This document shows positions 25,903-34,269 of a DNA stretch of 64,000 nucleotides, piece after piece; position 1 is the stretch's first letter; the number at the start of each line of letters is the position of its first letter. A program made the translations under genes and the position numbers. The stretch is from Nanosynbacter sp900555675. GTDB taxonomy: Bacteria; Patescibacteriota; Saccharimonadia; Saccharimonadales; Saccharimonadaceae. The stretch is from positions 558,001 through 622,000 of the forward strand of contig NZ_CP157587.1 of NCBI RefSeq assembly GCF_022828245.2, in the 5' to 3' direction. The notes below the pieces were generated by a model. It was not told the origin of the DNA. It worked only from the letters and a program-made list of their open reading frames with translations, and did not search any database.

Positions 25903-26375
25903 ATGCTATTCACCTTTTTTTCCGACCCCGTCGAAAATTCCTTATATATAATGTTATATTTCACACAAGTTACCGCCGCCACGTCAGCTATGGGACCAGA
26001 AGTCGGCTTCGTACAATCTCCATCGTCTATGTTTGCCGCCTCGTACAACAATTCGCCGTTACTACCGCCAGCCCAATCACCACGACTGCATTTAATCATT
26101 TCTTTTTTTAATGAATCACTCCCTACGATTGACGAAAAACTCTTAATAAGATCAGCACAAGAAGGATATTCGTGCCCGATAGAGCTTACATTTTTATATT
26201 TGTAATATCGTTCCAATCTCAAAGACAGCTCAGATACATCAGCTTTTTGCTCCTGATCTCTAGTCAAATTCAAAAATCTTCCGCCACCAACAAACGCGAT
26301 ACTAGCCAAAATCGACACAACCACAATAACTACTGCCACTTCAACTATCGTATAGCCACCCGTCCCACGATTCAT
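25890..26375 (-). CDS. Type IV minor pseudopilin, first gene of the minor-pilin operon
   Basis: 161 aa from ATG 26375. Leader MNRGTGG, then YTIVEVAVVIVVVSILASIA (about 8-27); Tyr replaces the usual Phe at mature position 1, and Glu is kept. Four cysteines lie in the C-terminal domain. The upstream TTG at 26393 is not preferred, because the -10 box TACAAT sits 6 nt before ATG 26375. Overlaps the next gene by 13 nt. Confidence 0.87.
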   Translation of the reverse strand: MNRGTGGYTIVEVAVVIVVVSILASIAFVGGGRFLNLTRDQEQKADVSELSLRLERYYKYKNVSSIGHEYPSCADLIKSFSSIVGSDSLKKEMIKCSRGDWAGGSNGELLYEAANIDDGDCTKPTSGPIADVAAVTCVKYNIIYKEFSTGSEKKVNSIWRD

Positions 26376-26381
26376 ATCAAT

Positions 26382-26387
26382 ATTGTA
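26382..26387 (-). promoter_or_regulatory. -10 box (TACAAT) of the minor-pilin operon, leaderless arrangement
   Basis: 6 nt before ATG 26375. Confidence 0.55.
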
Positions 26388-26419
26388 GCGCAAATCTACA
26401 AAAAAGCATATGCTTATTA

Positions 26420-27442
26420 TCAGGAAAGTTCTAACGGCTCTTGCTCAATTTTTATACCGAACTTGTCAAAGACAATTTGTACAATTTCCTCACGAATCGC
26501 CGCCAAATCATCATATCCTGTTGCCGAATCATTCACAAGCACCAACGCGTTCTTTTCGTAAACTCGCATGCCGTGACTGCGATAACCTCTTAAGCCAGCC
26601 TTATCTATCAACCAACCTGTCGGGATTTTATATCTTCCGTCAGACATTGCATAATTTGGAATATCGCTATATTTTCTTTGCAGTTCTTCCAGTTTCCATT
26701 TTTCAACCAGCGCATTTTTGAAGAAAGAGCCCGCACTTGGCAATTCCGCTGGGTCTGGCAATTTTTCCGAACGAATGTTAAGAACTGCCACGCGAATCAC
26801 CGACAAATTGACCTCACGAATATCATTCTCGTCAATATATCTCTGTAAAGAGGCATAATACGGCGGTTTCGGCTCTGCTTTATTTAGGCGCAAAGTAATA
26901 TTCAGAATGCAATATCGTCCTTTTTCCTTGTCGCGAAAAATGCTATTTCGATAAGAAAAGTCACATTCATCAGCAGAAATAGTTACAATTGTGTCGGTTT
27001 TTGAATCGTAAGCCTCCAGACTAATCAACGTGTCAGCAATTTCTTGACCGTACGCCCCAACGTTCTGAACCGGCGCAGCTCCAGCCGTTCCAGGAATTCC
27101 CGACATAGCCTCAATTCCCTGAAGTCCAAGCCCAATAGCCTTCTCAACAACCTCATCCCAGACTTCGCCCGCACCAATTTTCACATCAGTTGTTTCGTCA
27201 GTTTCAGAAATAACCTCAAAACCTTTGATCTTATTCAATAGTACGATTCCTTCAAAAACCTCGTCATGAGTAATCACATTACTGCCACCACCCAACACAA
27301 AAATCGGCAAATTTTCCTTTCGGGCATTACGATATAGCGACACAACATCACCAGCAGAATCTGCCGTCGCCATATAGCGAGTCTCACCTCCCAATTTCAT
27401 AGTTGTGTATTGTTTCAGTGATATATTAGTCATAACGTCCAT
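26420..27442 (-). CDS. murB: UDP-N-acetylenolpyruvoylglucosamine reductase MurB (type I)
   Basis: 340 aa. Reduces the MurA product with NADPH and FAD to UDP-MurNAc. FAD-binding motifs IFVLGGGSNVI (about residues 47-57) and IPGTAGAAPVQNVGAYGQEI (about 117-136), the YRNSIFRDK segment with the conserved Tyr-Arg (about 170), and SAGSFFKN with the catalytic Ser (about 240) are all present. The C-terminal Glu region is intact. The -10 box is 6 nt before ATG 27442, making the second methionine (27433) less likely. Not adjacent to murA. Confidence 0.96.
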   Translation of the reverse strand: MDVMTNISLKQYTTMKLGGETRYMATADSAGDVVSLYRNARKENLPIFVLGGGSNVITHDEVFEGIVLLNKIKGFEVISETDETTDVKIGAGEVWDEVVEKAIGLGLQGIEAMSGIPGTAGAAPVQNVGAYGQEIADTLISLEAYDSKTDTIVTISADECDFSYRNSIFRDKEKGRYCILNITLRLNKAEPKPPYYASLQRYIDENDIREVNLSVIRVAVLNIRSEKLPDPAELPSAGSFFKNALVEKWKLEELQRKYSDIPNYAMSDGRYKIPTGWLIDKAGLRGYRSHGMRVYEKNALVLVNDSATGYDDLAAIREEIVQIVFDKFGIKIEQEPLELS

Positions 27443-27448
27443 ACGTAT

Positions 27449-27454
27449 AGTATA
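27449..27454 (-). promoter_or_regulatory. -10 box (TATACT) of murB, leaderless arrangement
   Basis: 6 nt before ATG 27442. Confidence 0.55.
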
Positions 27455-27480
27455 TCATTTTACTCGGCCGTCATCTATGA

Positions 27481-27486
27481 TATAAT
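27481..27486 (+). promoter_or_regulatory. -10 box (TATAAT) of tRNA-Arg(TCG)
   Basis: Perfect TATAAT 10 nt before the tRNA 5' end. Confidence 0.6.
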
Positions 27487-27496
27487 AACTTCATAC

Positions 27497-27573
27497 GCAC
27501 CCGTAGCTCAGCGGATTAGAGTACTTGGCTTCGAACCAAGGGGTCGCAAGTTCGAATCTTGCCGGGTGTACCA
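27497..27573 (+). tRNA. tRNA-Arg (anticodon TCG)
   Basis: 77 nt with encoded CCA. Anticodon stem CTTGG/CCAAG around CTTCGAA. The acceptor GCACCCG/CGGGTGT opens with a G-U pair. Confidence 0.95.
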
Positions 27574-27579
27574 AAATAG

Positions 27580-27603
27580 CTCGTCATTATGACGGGTTTT
27601 TAT
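27580..27603 (+). terminator. Rho-independent terminator after tRNA-Arg(TCG)
   Basis: Seven-pair stem CTCGTCA/TGACGGG with a 3-nt loop, followed by T5. Confidence 0.72.
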
Positions 27604-27640
27604 TTATGATGATCATAAAAACACTAGTCGAGTAGCTGGG

Positions 27641-30091
27641 CTAGCTATTCAATGGCGGATTCTGAATCTCTGGCGACATTTGCGCAGATTGCGAACCTAA
27701 AATTTGGCGAATTTGATCAGCAGTGATAATTGTAGTCGAGCCGGGCGCGACAGTTCCCGCTAACATTTGCTTGGCGACGGTATTTTCGACAGCTCGCTGA
27801 ACAACACGGCGCATCGGACGAGCTCCCAATCTTGGATCATAGCCAGCCTCGACTAGCAATTTCTTACCTTCTTCCTCGACCGCAACTTGAATTTTTTGCG
27901 GCGCCAAAGTCTTATTAACTCCCGCCAAAATCAAATCAACAACCTGCAACAATTCCTCTTTTCCTAGCGGACGGAACAAAACGATTTCATCAAAACGGTT
28001 CAAAAACTCTGGGCGGAATAAATTGGCATTAATCAACTCGTTAATAAACGTCTGTTCGAACTGCTCCAATTGATAACCCCGCTCAATATATTCACGAATT
28101 CTATCCGCGCCAGCATTTGACGTCGCAATTACAATCGTATCGCGAAAACTAATTTCTCGGTTATTTTCATCACGCAATATTCCCTCATCCAAAAGCTGCA
28201 AAAGTGTCGTCAAAACCTGCGGATGAGCCTTTTCGATTTCATCCAAAAGCACGACAGAGAACGGGCGTTTCTGAACTTGAGCAGTCAAACTCCCTGGATC
28301 TCGCGCGCCATCCGCAATTAACCTAGCCACGTCATCCGGCCTGACAAATTCGTTCAAATCCAAGCGAATCATATTGCCTTCACCGCCAAAATAAACATCC
28401 GCCAAAGCTTTAGAAAGCTCCGTTTTACCAACACCAGTCGGACCAAGAAACAGAAACGCGCCAATCGGTCGATTCTGATTTCTAACACCTGTGCGCGCGC
28501 GGCGAATAGCGTCAGAAACAACCGTCACGGCTCGCGTTTGATTGATCATTCGCTGATGAATTAATGACTCCAAGTTTAACAATTTTTCCTTTTCGTCACT
28601 TAAAGATGCTACCGAAATTTTTATACCAAGAGTCTTTTCAATCGCGTCATCCACAGATTGCGCGGTCACCAGCCCGCCACTGGCGTAACTTGCTGCTGCT
28701 TCCAAAATTTTCAACGCCTTACCTGGCATTACCAAATCCTGAACATAACGATCACCAACACGATACGCCTCCGCCAGTGCCTGATACATATATGTCACTT
28801 TGTGCTGCGCCTCAAATAAAACCAATTGATCACGCATAATTTTCATAGTTTCGGGTTCATTTGACGGCTGAATTGCAATTGTGTTCAAAGCGTGGGCGAG
28901 TTGCGGCTTAGTCTGGGAAATTTGCAAAAATCGCTGATCGTCCATCGTTAAAATCGTCCTAAGTCTGCCTGCCTCCAGAATTGGTAATAATACATTACTC
29001 AGGTCAACCGAACCGACGCCTTCTTCGAAGAATAATTGCGCATTGTCCAGACATAAAATCACGTTCTTCGACAAGAAAGCTTCGTTCAAAATCATCGTGA
29101 CTAGATTTTCCAATTCCCCACGACCCGACGCCACGCTAATCAACGACGACGCGTCCAGCATAAAAACTTGCTGATACATAAGCGAACCAGGAACGCCTCG
29201 ATGTCCGTCAATCAGCATTTCAGCGAACGCCGACACGACAGTACTTTTTCCCGCGCCGTCAGCACCAACTAGCGTAATATTCTGCCGCCCGCCAGAACTA
29301 AACGTTTTAAGCATCTGCCCCAACGCCTCCTCATGCGCAGCCAACTTAGTTGTAAACGCACCGCCAGATACGCTGACGCTAATATTCTGAGCAAATCGAC
29401 TCAGCAGCGGCGTATAACCAAAAGACCAATCCCTAGCAATTCCGCCCGTATTTAGCGGCTTCTCTTTATATTGATCAATCAGCGCCTTTATTCGCTCGTA
29501 CCATCGAATAGCCTCCTCGATATCACGAAAATCGATCTTCATATTCGCCAGCAAAGAATCGTGTTGTGGTAATTGCTTCACTATCGCCGCCGCCAAAACC
29601 GCGCTAGTAATCTTCGGACTTTCCGTGCTATGCCAAATTTCAATCGCTGCCTTCCAAATCTGCTCCGTTCGATCCGGATCGTCGACGGAAATATTACGCA
29701 AGAAATTCGGCGTCAAACCCAGCCGCACTGCCAAAAATTGCCCGGCTCGCGTACCTGTAATCGCCTCAGCAATATCAATCGGCGTCGGTCTGCGCGGCAA
29801 TTTGCCCAAAACGTCCGCCGCCATCACATCATCAATTGTCTTAGGATTTTTACTAATTTCTGCCGTCTTAAGATCTTTTTCCCACCAAATCGACACCATA
29901 ATCATCGGACCACTCAGACCAAATAATAGCCAGCCAGTTGCCCCGTGTTCAATCAACGACCACAAACCAAGCAGCACCATCATAATACCGACAGCTATCG
30001 CCACGATATGCCAAGCATTACCAAACCTTACAGAAAATCGCGCCTTCTGAGCTCGTAAACTGTCGTAATTAAATCTCGGCTCTATTTCCAT
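27641..30091 (-). CDS. Membrane-anchored Clp-type AAA+ ATPase with degenerate first ATPase module
   Basis: 816 aa. Two N-terminal membrane segments (about residues 27-47 and 52-70), a Clp_N-like helical repeat region (about 85-210), then two AAA+ modules. Module 1 has Walker A GADGAGKST (276-284), but Walker B ends LCLDN instead of DE, and the expected arginine finger is missing near residue 400 (LAHALNT). Module 2 is intact: GPTGVGKT (550-557), VVLLDEIEKAHP, ATSNAGA, FRPEFLNRFDE. The loop where ClpC docks ClpP (a VGF/IGF tripeptide) reads ERGYQLEQ. It probably unfolds or disassembles membrane proteins. Start ATG 30091 has GGGAG upstream and overlaps the preceding gene by 10 nt. Confidence 0.9.
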   Translation of the reverse strand: MEIEPRFNYDSLRAQKARFSVRFGNAWHIVAIAVGIMMVLLGLWSLIEHGATGWLLFGLSGPMIMVSIWWEKDLKTAEISKNPKTIDDVMAADVLGKLPRRPTPIDIAEAITGTRAGQFLAVRLGLTPNFLRNISVDDPDRTEQIWKAAIEIWHSTESPKITSAVLAAAIVKQLPQHDSLLANMKIDFRDIEEAIRWYERIKALIDQYKEKPLNTGGIARDWSFGYTPLLSRFAQNISVSVSGGAFTTKLAAHEEALGQMLKTFSSGGRQNITLVGADGAGKSTVVSAFAEMLIDGHRGVPGSLMYQQVFMLDASSLISVASGRGELENLVTMILNEAFLSKNVILCLDNAQLFFEEGVGSVDLSNVLLPILEAGRLRTILTMDDQRFLQISQTKPQLAHALNTIAIQPSNEPETMKIMRDQLVLFEAQHKVTYMYQALAEAYRVGDRYVQDLVMPGKALKILEAAASYASGGLVTAQSVDDAIEKTLGIKISVASLSDEKEKLLNLESLIHQRMINQTRAVTVVSDAIRRARTGVRNQNRPIGAFLFLGPTGVGKTELSKALADVYFGGEGNMIRLDLNEFVRPDDVARLIADGARDPGSLTAQVQKRPFSVVLLDEIEKAHPQVLTTLLQLLDEGILRDENNREISFRDTIVIATSNAGADRIREYIERGYQLEQFEQTFINELINANLFRPEFLNRFDEIVLFRPLGKEELLQVVDLILAGVNKTLAPQKIQVAVEEEGKKLLVEAGYDPRLGARPMRRVVQRAVENTVAKQMLAGTVAPGSTTIITADQIRQILGSQSAQMSPEIQNPPLNS

Positions 30092-30462
30092 ACAGAAACT
30101 CCCATTTGCCATAAAATAATTCCGATAAACGGCATCAGTGGCAGCGCCAGCCACATAATAACCCCTACAATCATCCACAAAAATCGTAGCAATATCATCA
30201 ATATCCCAATAATTATCACCATCGAGCGCACCACCGCACCAATTGCTCGCGAGAACATTTTGTCAAAAAACGCAGATAGCTGCACGGACAAGTCGCCGCC
30301 AACCGGAGCAGCTGAAATTTGACGAAACGGATTGAATAAGGTTTTCAAAAGTAGCCCGACTGAGAAAAAATCTGCGGTTCGTAAAACTCCCAGAAAACTT
30401 TGGCGAATATATTGCAACAAGCCATTGCCATACCACCACTGAAAGATACCCACCAAAAACAT
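30082..30462 (-). CDS. Small membrane protein cotranscribed with the Clp-type ATPase
   Basis: 126 aa from ATG 30462. A hydrophobic N-terminus (FLVGIFQWWYGNGLLQYI), an amphipathic middle (FNPFRQISAAPVGG), and one or two long C-terminal membrane segments (about residues 75-122). Unknown family. Its 3' end overlaps the ATPase start by 10 nt, a coupling that suggests a shared membrane complex. Start chosen because TACAAT lies 6 nt upstream; the longer form from 30513 would cross the promoter. Confidence 0.72.
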   Translation of the reverse strand: MFLVGIFQWWYGNGLLQYIRQSFLGVLRTADFFSVGLLLKTLFNPFRQISAAPVGGDLSVQLSAFFDKMFSRAIGAVVRSMVIIIGILMILLRFLWMIVGVIMWLALPLMPFIGIILWQMGVSVWK

Positions 30463-30468
30463 ATTGAT

Positions 30469-30474
30469 ATTGTA
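30469..30474 (-). promoter_or_regulatory. -10 box (TACAAT) of the membrane protein/Clp operon, leaderless arrangement
   Basis: 6 nt before ATG 30462. Divergent from the murT promoter 20 nt away. Confidence 0.55.
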
Positions 30475-30493
30475 GCACATCGGCCCGGCAGAG

Positions 30494-30499
30494 TATAAT
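30494..30499 (+). promoter_or_regulatory. -10 box (TATAAT) of murT-gatD, leaderless arrangement
   Basis: 7 nt before ATG 30507. Confidence 0.6.
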
Positions 30500-30506
30500 A
30501 GACAAT

Positions 30507-31769
30507 ATGGCAAGACAGATGATTAGTACTATTATTGGCAAAAGCGTCAAGAAAGTCGCTAAATTACGCGGCGGCGGTTCAGCCTTGCCGGGTTTGGTGA
30601 TTGAAAAAATTGACCCAAAATTTATTCAGAGAACGTTGGCAGATTTGCCGCAAGGCGTAGTGATTATCAGCGGAACGAATGGAAAAACGACGACGACAAA
30701 AATTGTCGTAGAACTATTGGAATCGGTCGGATTGAAAGTCTTCACAAATCGCACTGGTAGTAATTTTTCCCGAGGCGTGGCAGCAGCACTACTTGATGAG
30801 GTCAATATCCGCGGCAAGCTGGACGCTGACATCGCAGTTCTGGAACTGGACGAGGCTTGGGCGGTTAAATTCGTGCAGATTGTTCGTCCGCGCTTTTCCC
30901 TGCTTCTGAATGTTATGCGCGATCAATTGGACAGATTTGGAGAAATTGACAATACAGCCGCATTGCTTCAAAAAATAGCTGAAGCCACCAGCGACACTGT
31001 CGTTCTCAACCGCGACGATCCACGGATTTTTAAGATTAGCGAACATATTCAGGCTAAAAAAGCTTTCTTCGGTACAACCAGCAAATTACTTCAATTGATG
31101 CCAACGGACGACACTCTAAAATACGGAACCGCCGTCGCAAATCAAAGCGTGGCGGCTGATGTTTTATTGAAAAAAATTAACGCTCAACAGGCGACTTTTC
31201 AAATTAACAATAAAGAAATTGACGTAGATCTGCAACTCACTGGAGTCTATAATCTCCTCAATGCGGGGGCAGCGGTTGCTCTGGCTCGACAAATCGCGGG
31301 ACCGGAAATTACCGATACAATTTTATCTGCGCTGGAGAGCATAAAGCCGGCGTTTGGTCGTGGCGAAACGATTTACCTGAACGGCACGCCAATTGAGCTT
31401 ATTTTGGTGAAAAATCCGAGCGGCTTTCGGTTGGCACTTCTGTCATTCGCCAAAAACAATAACACTACGATGATCGCTGTTAATGACAATTACGCCGACG
31501 GACGAGATGTAAGTTGGTTCTGGGACGTCGATTTTTCGCTATTAAAAAACGTAGCAATGATCAGCGGCGCGCGCGCTTACGATATGGCTTTGCGACTTCA
31601 ATATGACGACATTTCAATTGGGAAAATCGACACCAATATTTCGAAAGCCCTGGAAGATTTCATCAATACTAATCCCGATGAGCCAAAACAGATTTTTTGT
31701 AGCTACACGGCCATGACAGCGATTCGTCGCTTGCTGAGCGAAAAAACCGACGTGGAGGAAATATCATAA
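30507..31769 (+). CDS. murT: Lipid II isoglutaminyl synthase, MurT subunit
   Basis: 420 aa. Mur-ligase-family subunit that, with GatD, amidates the D-Glu of the lipid II stem peptide. ATP-binding loop ISGTNGKTTTTK (about residues 54-65), NRTGSNFSRG (about 81), LNVMRDQLDRFGEI (about 134), VLNRDDP (about 172), and a C-terminal DUF1727 domain (about 290-415). The four-cysteine zinc ribbon usual in MurT between the ATPase strands is absent: the region about 185-240 has no cysteine. The stop TAA overlaps the gatD start by one base (TAATG). Confidence 0.93.
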   Translation: MARQMISTIIGKSVKKVAKLRGGGSALPGLVIEKIDPKFIQRTLADLPQGVVIISGTNGKTTTTKIVVELLESVGLKVFTNRTGSNFSRGVAAALLDEVNIRGKLDADIAVLELDEAWAVKFVQIVRPRFSLLLNVMRDQLDRFGEIDNTAALLQKIAEATSDTVVLNRDDPRIFKISEHIQAKKAFFGTTSKLLQLMPTDDTLKYGTAVANQSVAADVLLKKINAQQATFQINNKEIDVDLQLTGVYNLLNAGAAVALARQIAGPEITDTILSALESIKPAFGRGETIYLNGTPIELILVKNPSGFRLALLSFAKNNNTTMIAVNDNYADGRDVSWFWDVDFSLLKNVAMISGARAYDMALRLQYDDISIGKIDTNISKALEDFINTNPDEPKQIFCSYTAMTAIRRLLSEKTDVEEIS

Positions 31770-32491
31770 TGAAAATAACAATTGCGCAACTTTATCCGCG
31801 AGATATGAATCTTTATGGCGACTGGGGCAACACGCTAGTCCTAAAAAAACGTCTAGAGCGACGCGGCTTCGATGTTGAGATTATCGATCACAATCCAGGC
31901 GATTCAACGGATTTTTCTAAAATTGATATTTTTGTTGGCGGCGGCGGACAAGATTCTGGACAGACGATTATCCAAAACGACCTTCTGGCGCGAGCTGATG
32001 AACTACGACAATTAGCAAAAGACGGCGTGCCGATGTTGATGATTTGCGGAATGTATCAATTATTTGGTCGATTTTTCCGAACACTCAAGGGCGAGGAAAT
32101 TGTTGGCGCTAACATTTTGCCAATTGAAACGATTGCTGGCGACGAGCGGATGATCGGTAACATTGTCATCAAAAGCCAGGAATTTGGCGATATCGTTGGC
32201 TATGAAAATCACAGCGGACAAACTTTCTTAGATAAGACAGCCAAACCTCTTGGGCAAGTTATTAAAGGCGCCGGCAATAATATGATCGACGCAAACGAAG
32301 GTGTTCGCTATAACAACGTCATTGCCACTTACCTTCATGGCCCGATTCTACCTAAAAACCCACAGATTGCAGACTTTCTTATTGGCGAAGCACTAGAGCG
32401 ACGCGGCGTAAGCGCGGATTCGGGGCTGGGAAAAATTGACGATACTTTAGCGAATAAAGCGAGAGAGATAGCGTTAAAATTATCCAGATAA
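31769..32491 (+). CDS. gatD: Lipid II isoglutaminyl synthase, glutamine amidotransferase subunit GatD
   Basis: 240 aa, normal length. CobB/CobQ-like class I amidotransferase that hydrolyses glutamine and channels ammonia to MurT. Catalytic Cys93 in LMICGMYQLFG, His in ATYLHGPILPKNP (about 189), plus the VGYENHSGQT substrate segment. Coupled to murT by a one-base overlap. Amidated stem peptides affect crosslinking and lysozyme resistance. Confidence 0.95.
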   Translation: MKITIAQLYPRDMNLYGDWGNTLVLKKRLERRGFDVEIIDHNPGDSTDFSKIDIFVGGGGQDSGQTIIQNDLLARADELRQLAKDGVPMLMICGMYQLFGRFFRTLKGEEIVGANILPIETIAGDERMIGNIVIKSQEFGDIVGYENHSGQTFLDKTAKPLGQVIKGAGNNMIDANEGVRYNNVIATYLHGPILPKNPQIADFLIGEALERRGVSADSGLGKIDDTLANKAREIALKLSR

Positions 32492-32494
32492 TTC

Positions 32495-34006
32495 ATGAAA
32501 AAAATCCGTATATATCTTAAAAAGCTATATGCATTTATTTATAAAATGCCCGATTGGATTTGGCTAATTCCAATCTTAATCTTAGCCATCAACGTTCGAC
32601 TTACCTATTTAACAAAAGCCGATATTTGGCACGATGAAGGGTATACGGTAGCCATCATTCAGCAGCCAATCAGAGAAATTATTACCATCACAACCACAGA
32701 TGTTCACCCGCCGCTTTATTACGTTATTATGCACGTTTGGCAATCGATTTTCGGCAATTCCGTAGCTTCGCTCAGAGGATTTAGCGTTACGTGCGGAGTT
32801 CTGACGATTGCCCTATTGTTTCTATTACTCCAAAAACTTTTCTCTAAAAGAATCGCCGTATTTGGAAGTTTTTTAGCAGCGCTAGGACCATTCTTAATCC
32901 GCTATAGCAATGAAGCTCGAATGTATGCACTGGCGGCATTTTTGGCCGTAGCAATGACATACGCATTCGTCGTGGCGGTCGAGCGCAAAAATAAGAAGTT
33001 CTGGTGGACACTATACGGAATTTTAGTGACACTCGGCCTTTATACGCAATATTTCCTAGCATTAATACTGCCCGCACATTTCGTATACATTTGGCTAAAA
33101 CTTGGCGGAAATCGCACTGCCATAAAAAATATATTTAAGGACAAAAACGTTTGGCTTGCCGCAGGAACATGCTTTTTGCTATTCCTCCCCTGGCTACCAG
33201 TTATGACCTCCCAAACCAGCCGAGTAAGTGGCGGCTTCTGGATCCCCGAAGTCACTAAATTTACCATCCCAACAACACTATCAATGTTCTTAACTTACGA
33301 CGACAGGATTGTCCGCTATTTTGGATTGCTACTGCCGCCAATTATAGTCGTAATTTCATTCATTCTAGCCAAAAAACGCCCAAAATATCAAGCAGCAATT
33401 TGGATTTTAACAATTTGGTTACTGCTACCGATGATCATCGTTTACACACTCAGCCAGGGTCGACCAGTTTACTTAGACCGCTACTTCACTTATTCAGCGC
33501 CAGCGTTTTACGGCTTGATTGCAATATTCATCGGGCTTATTTTTTCTAATAAAAAATGGTGGCCTATTGGAATATCTATTGTCCTGACATTATTTATCGG
33601 TCATTATATGTGGCATATCGGCGGTAAAAACATTGCAGAATCATCCTGGAACAACACCAATACGGCCATGAATCACATAAACGAAAATATCCAGAGCAGT
33701 GATGCTATTATTTCTGGCGAGATCTACACTTATTTTCACACCTCCTATCACAACCGCACAAATAAAGAGATTATTCTCCTGAAGCCAAAAGAAGAGCTAG
33801 GCTGGGTTGGCGAATGGGGATTAATTAAAAAATTGAATACTCCAGAAATTAGTTCTTTAGAGTCAGTAAAATCTCCAAGAATCTGGCTTATTCTTCGCGA
33901 AAAAACATATGACGAATATAAAAAACAAGTTCCGCTCTATTGGCAATTAAAGCAAGAATTCCATGATGGCGACTTGATTATTGGACTATACGAAAATAAA
34001 AAATAA
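32495..34006 (+). CDS. Polytopic glycosyltransferase of the GT39/ArnT-like (GT-C) fold
   Basis: 503 aa with about ten membrane segments and a C-terminal soluble tail (about residues 390-503). The first loop carries DIWHDEGYT (about 46) and the second TTDVHPPLYYVIMH (about 69), the acidic and His-Pro-Pro-Leu signature of GT-C enzymes using polyprenyl-phosphate sugars. Probably adds sugars to surface glycan or protein; the acceptor is unknown. It follows gatD by 3 nt, so it belongs to the murT-gatD operon. A terminator starts at its stop codon. Confidence 0.85.
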   Translation: MKKIRIYLKKLYAFIYKMPDWIWLIPILILAINVRLTYLTKADIWHDEGYTVAIIQQPIREIITITTTDVHPPLYYVIMHVWQSIFGNSVASLRGFSVTCGVLTIALLFLLLQKLFSKRIAVFGSFLAALGPFLIRYSNEARMYALAAFLAVAMTYAFVVAVERKNKKFWWTLYGILVTLGLYTQYFLALILPAHFVYIWLKLGGNRTAIKNIFKDKNVWLAAGTCFLLFLPWLPVMTSQTSRVSGGFWIPEVTKFTIPTTLSMFLTYDDRIVRYFGLLLPPIIVVISFILAKKRPKYQAAIWILTIWLLLPMIIVYTLSQGRPVYLDRYFTYSAPAFYGLIAIFIGLIFSNKKWWPIGISIVLTLFIGHYMWHIGGKNIAESSWNNTNTAMNHINENIQSSDAIISGEIYTYFHTSYHNRTNKEIILLKPKEELGWVGEWGLIKKLNTPEISSLESVKSPRIWLILREKTYDEYKKQVPLYWQLKQEFHDGDLIIGLYENKK

Positions 34007-34028
34007 CTGGTTAAATGCCAGTTATTTT
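34002..34028 (+). terminator. Rho-independent terminator of the murT-gatD-glycosyltransferase operon
   Basis: Nine-pair stem AATAACTGG/CCAGTTATT with a 7-nt loop and a short T tract. It includes the stop codon in its 5' arm and could also work for tRNA-Pro on the other strand. Confidence 0.72.
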
Positions 34029-34049
34029 AATACATTGAACGATCTCAAT

Positions 34050-34126
34050 TGGTCGGGGTGAAAGGACTCGAACCTTCGACCTCACGGTCCCAAACCGCGC
34101 GCGCTAGCCAACTGCGCCACACCCCG
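34050..34126 (-). tRNA. tRNA-Pro (anticodon TGG)
   Basis: 77 nt with encoded CCA. Acceptor CGGGGTG/CACCCCG, anticodon stem CGCGG/CCGTG (one G-U) around TTTGGGA. Confidence 0.96.
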
Positions 34127-34233
34127 AAGATATCTCTATCATTCGCTCTGATCTATCTTAACATATATCGCTGAATAAGTACAGAATAAATTTGCAAACA
34201 AACTTTTATACTTCGTGAAGCAATAAAAATAAC

Positions 34234-34262
34234 TTGGCAAGTAGCTTACTTCAGGATAAGAT
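34234..34262 (+). promoter_or_regulatory. Promoter of nrtR with overlapping palindrome
   Basis: -35 TTGGCA (34234-34239), a 17-nt spacer, -10 TAAGAT (34257-34262), then 7 nt to ATG 34270. A perfect AAGTA/TACTT inverted repeat (34239-34251) fills the spacer. Its half-sites recur in the operator before pncA, suggesting autoregulation. Confidence 0.5.
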
Positions 34263-34269
34263 ATATTGT

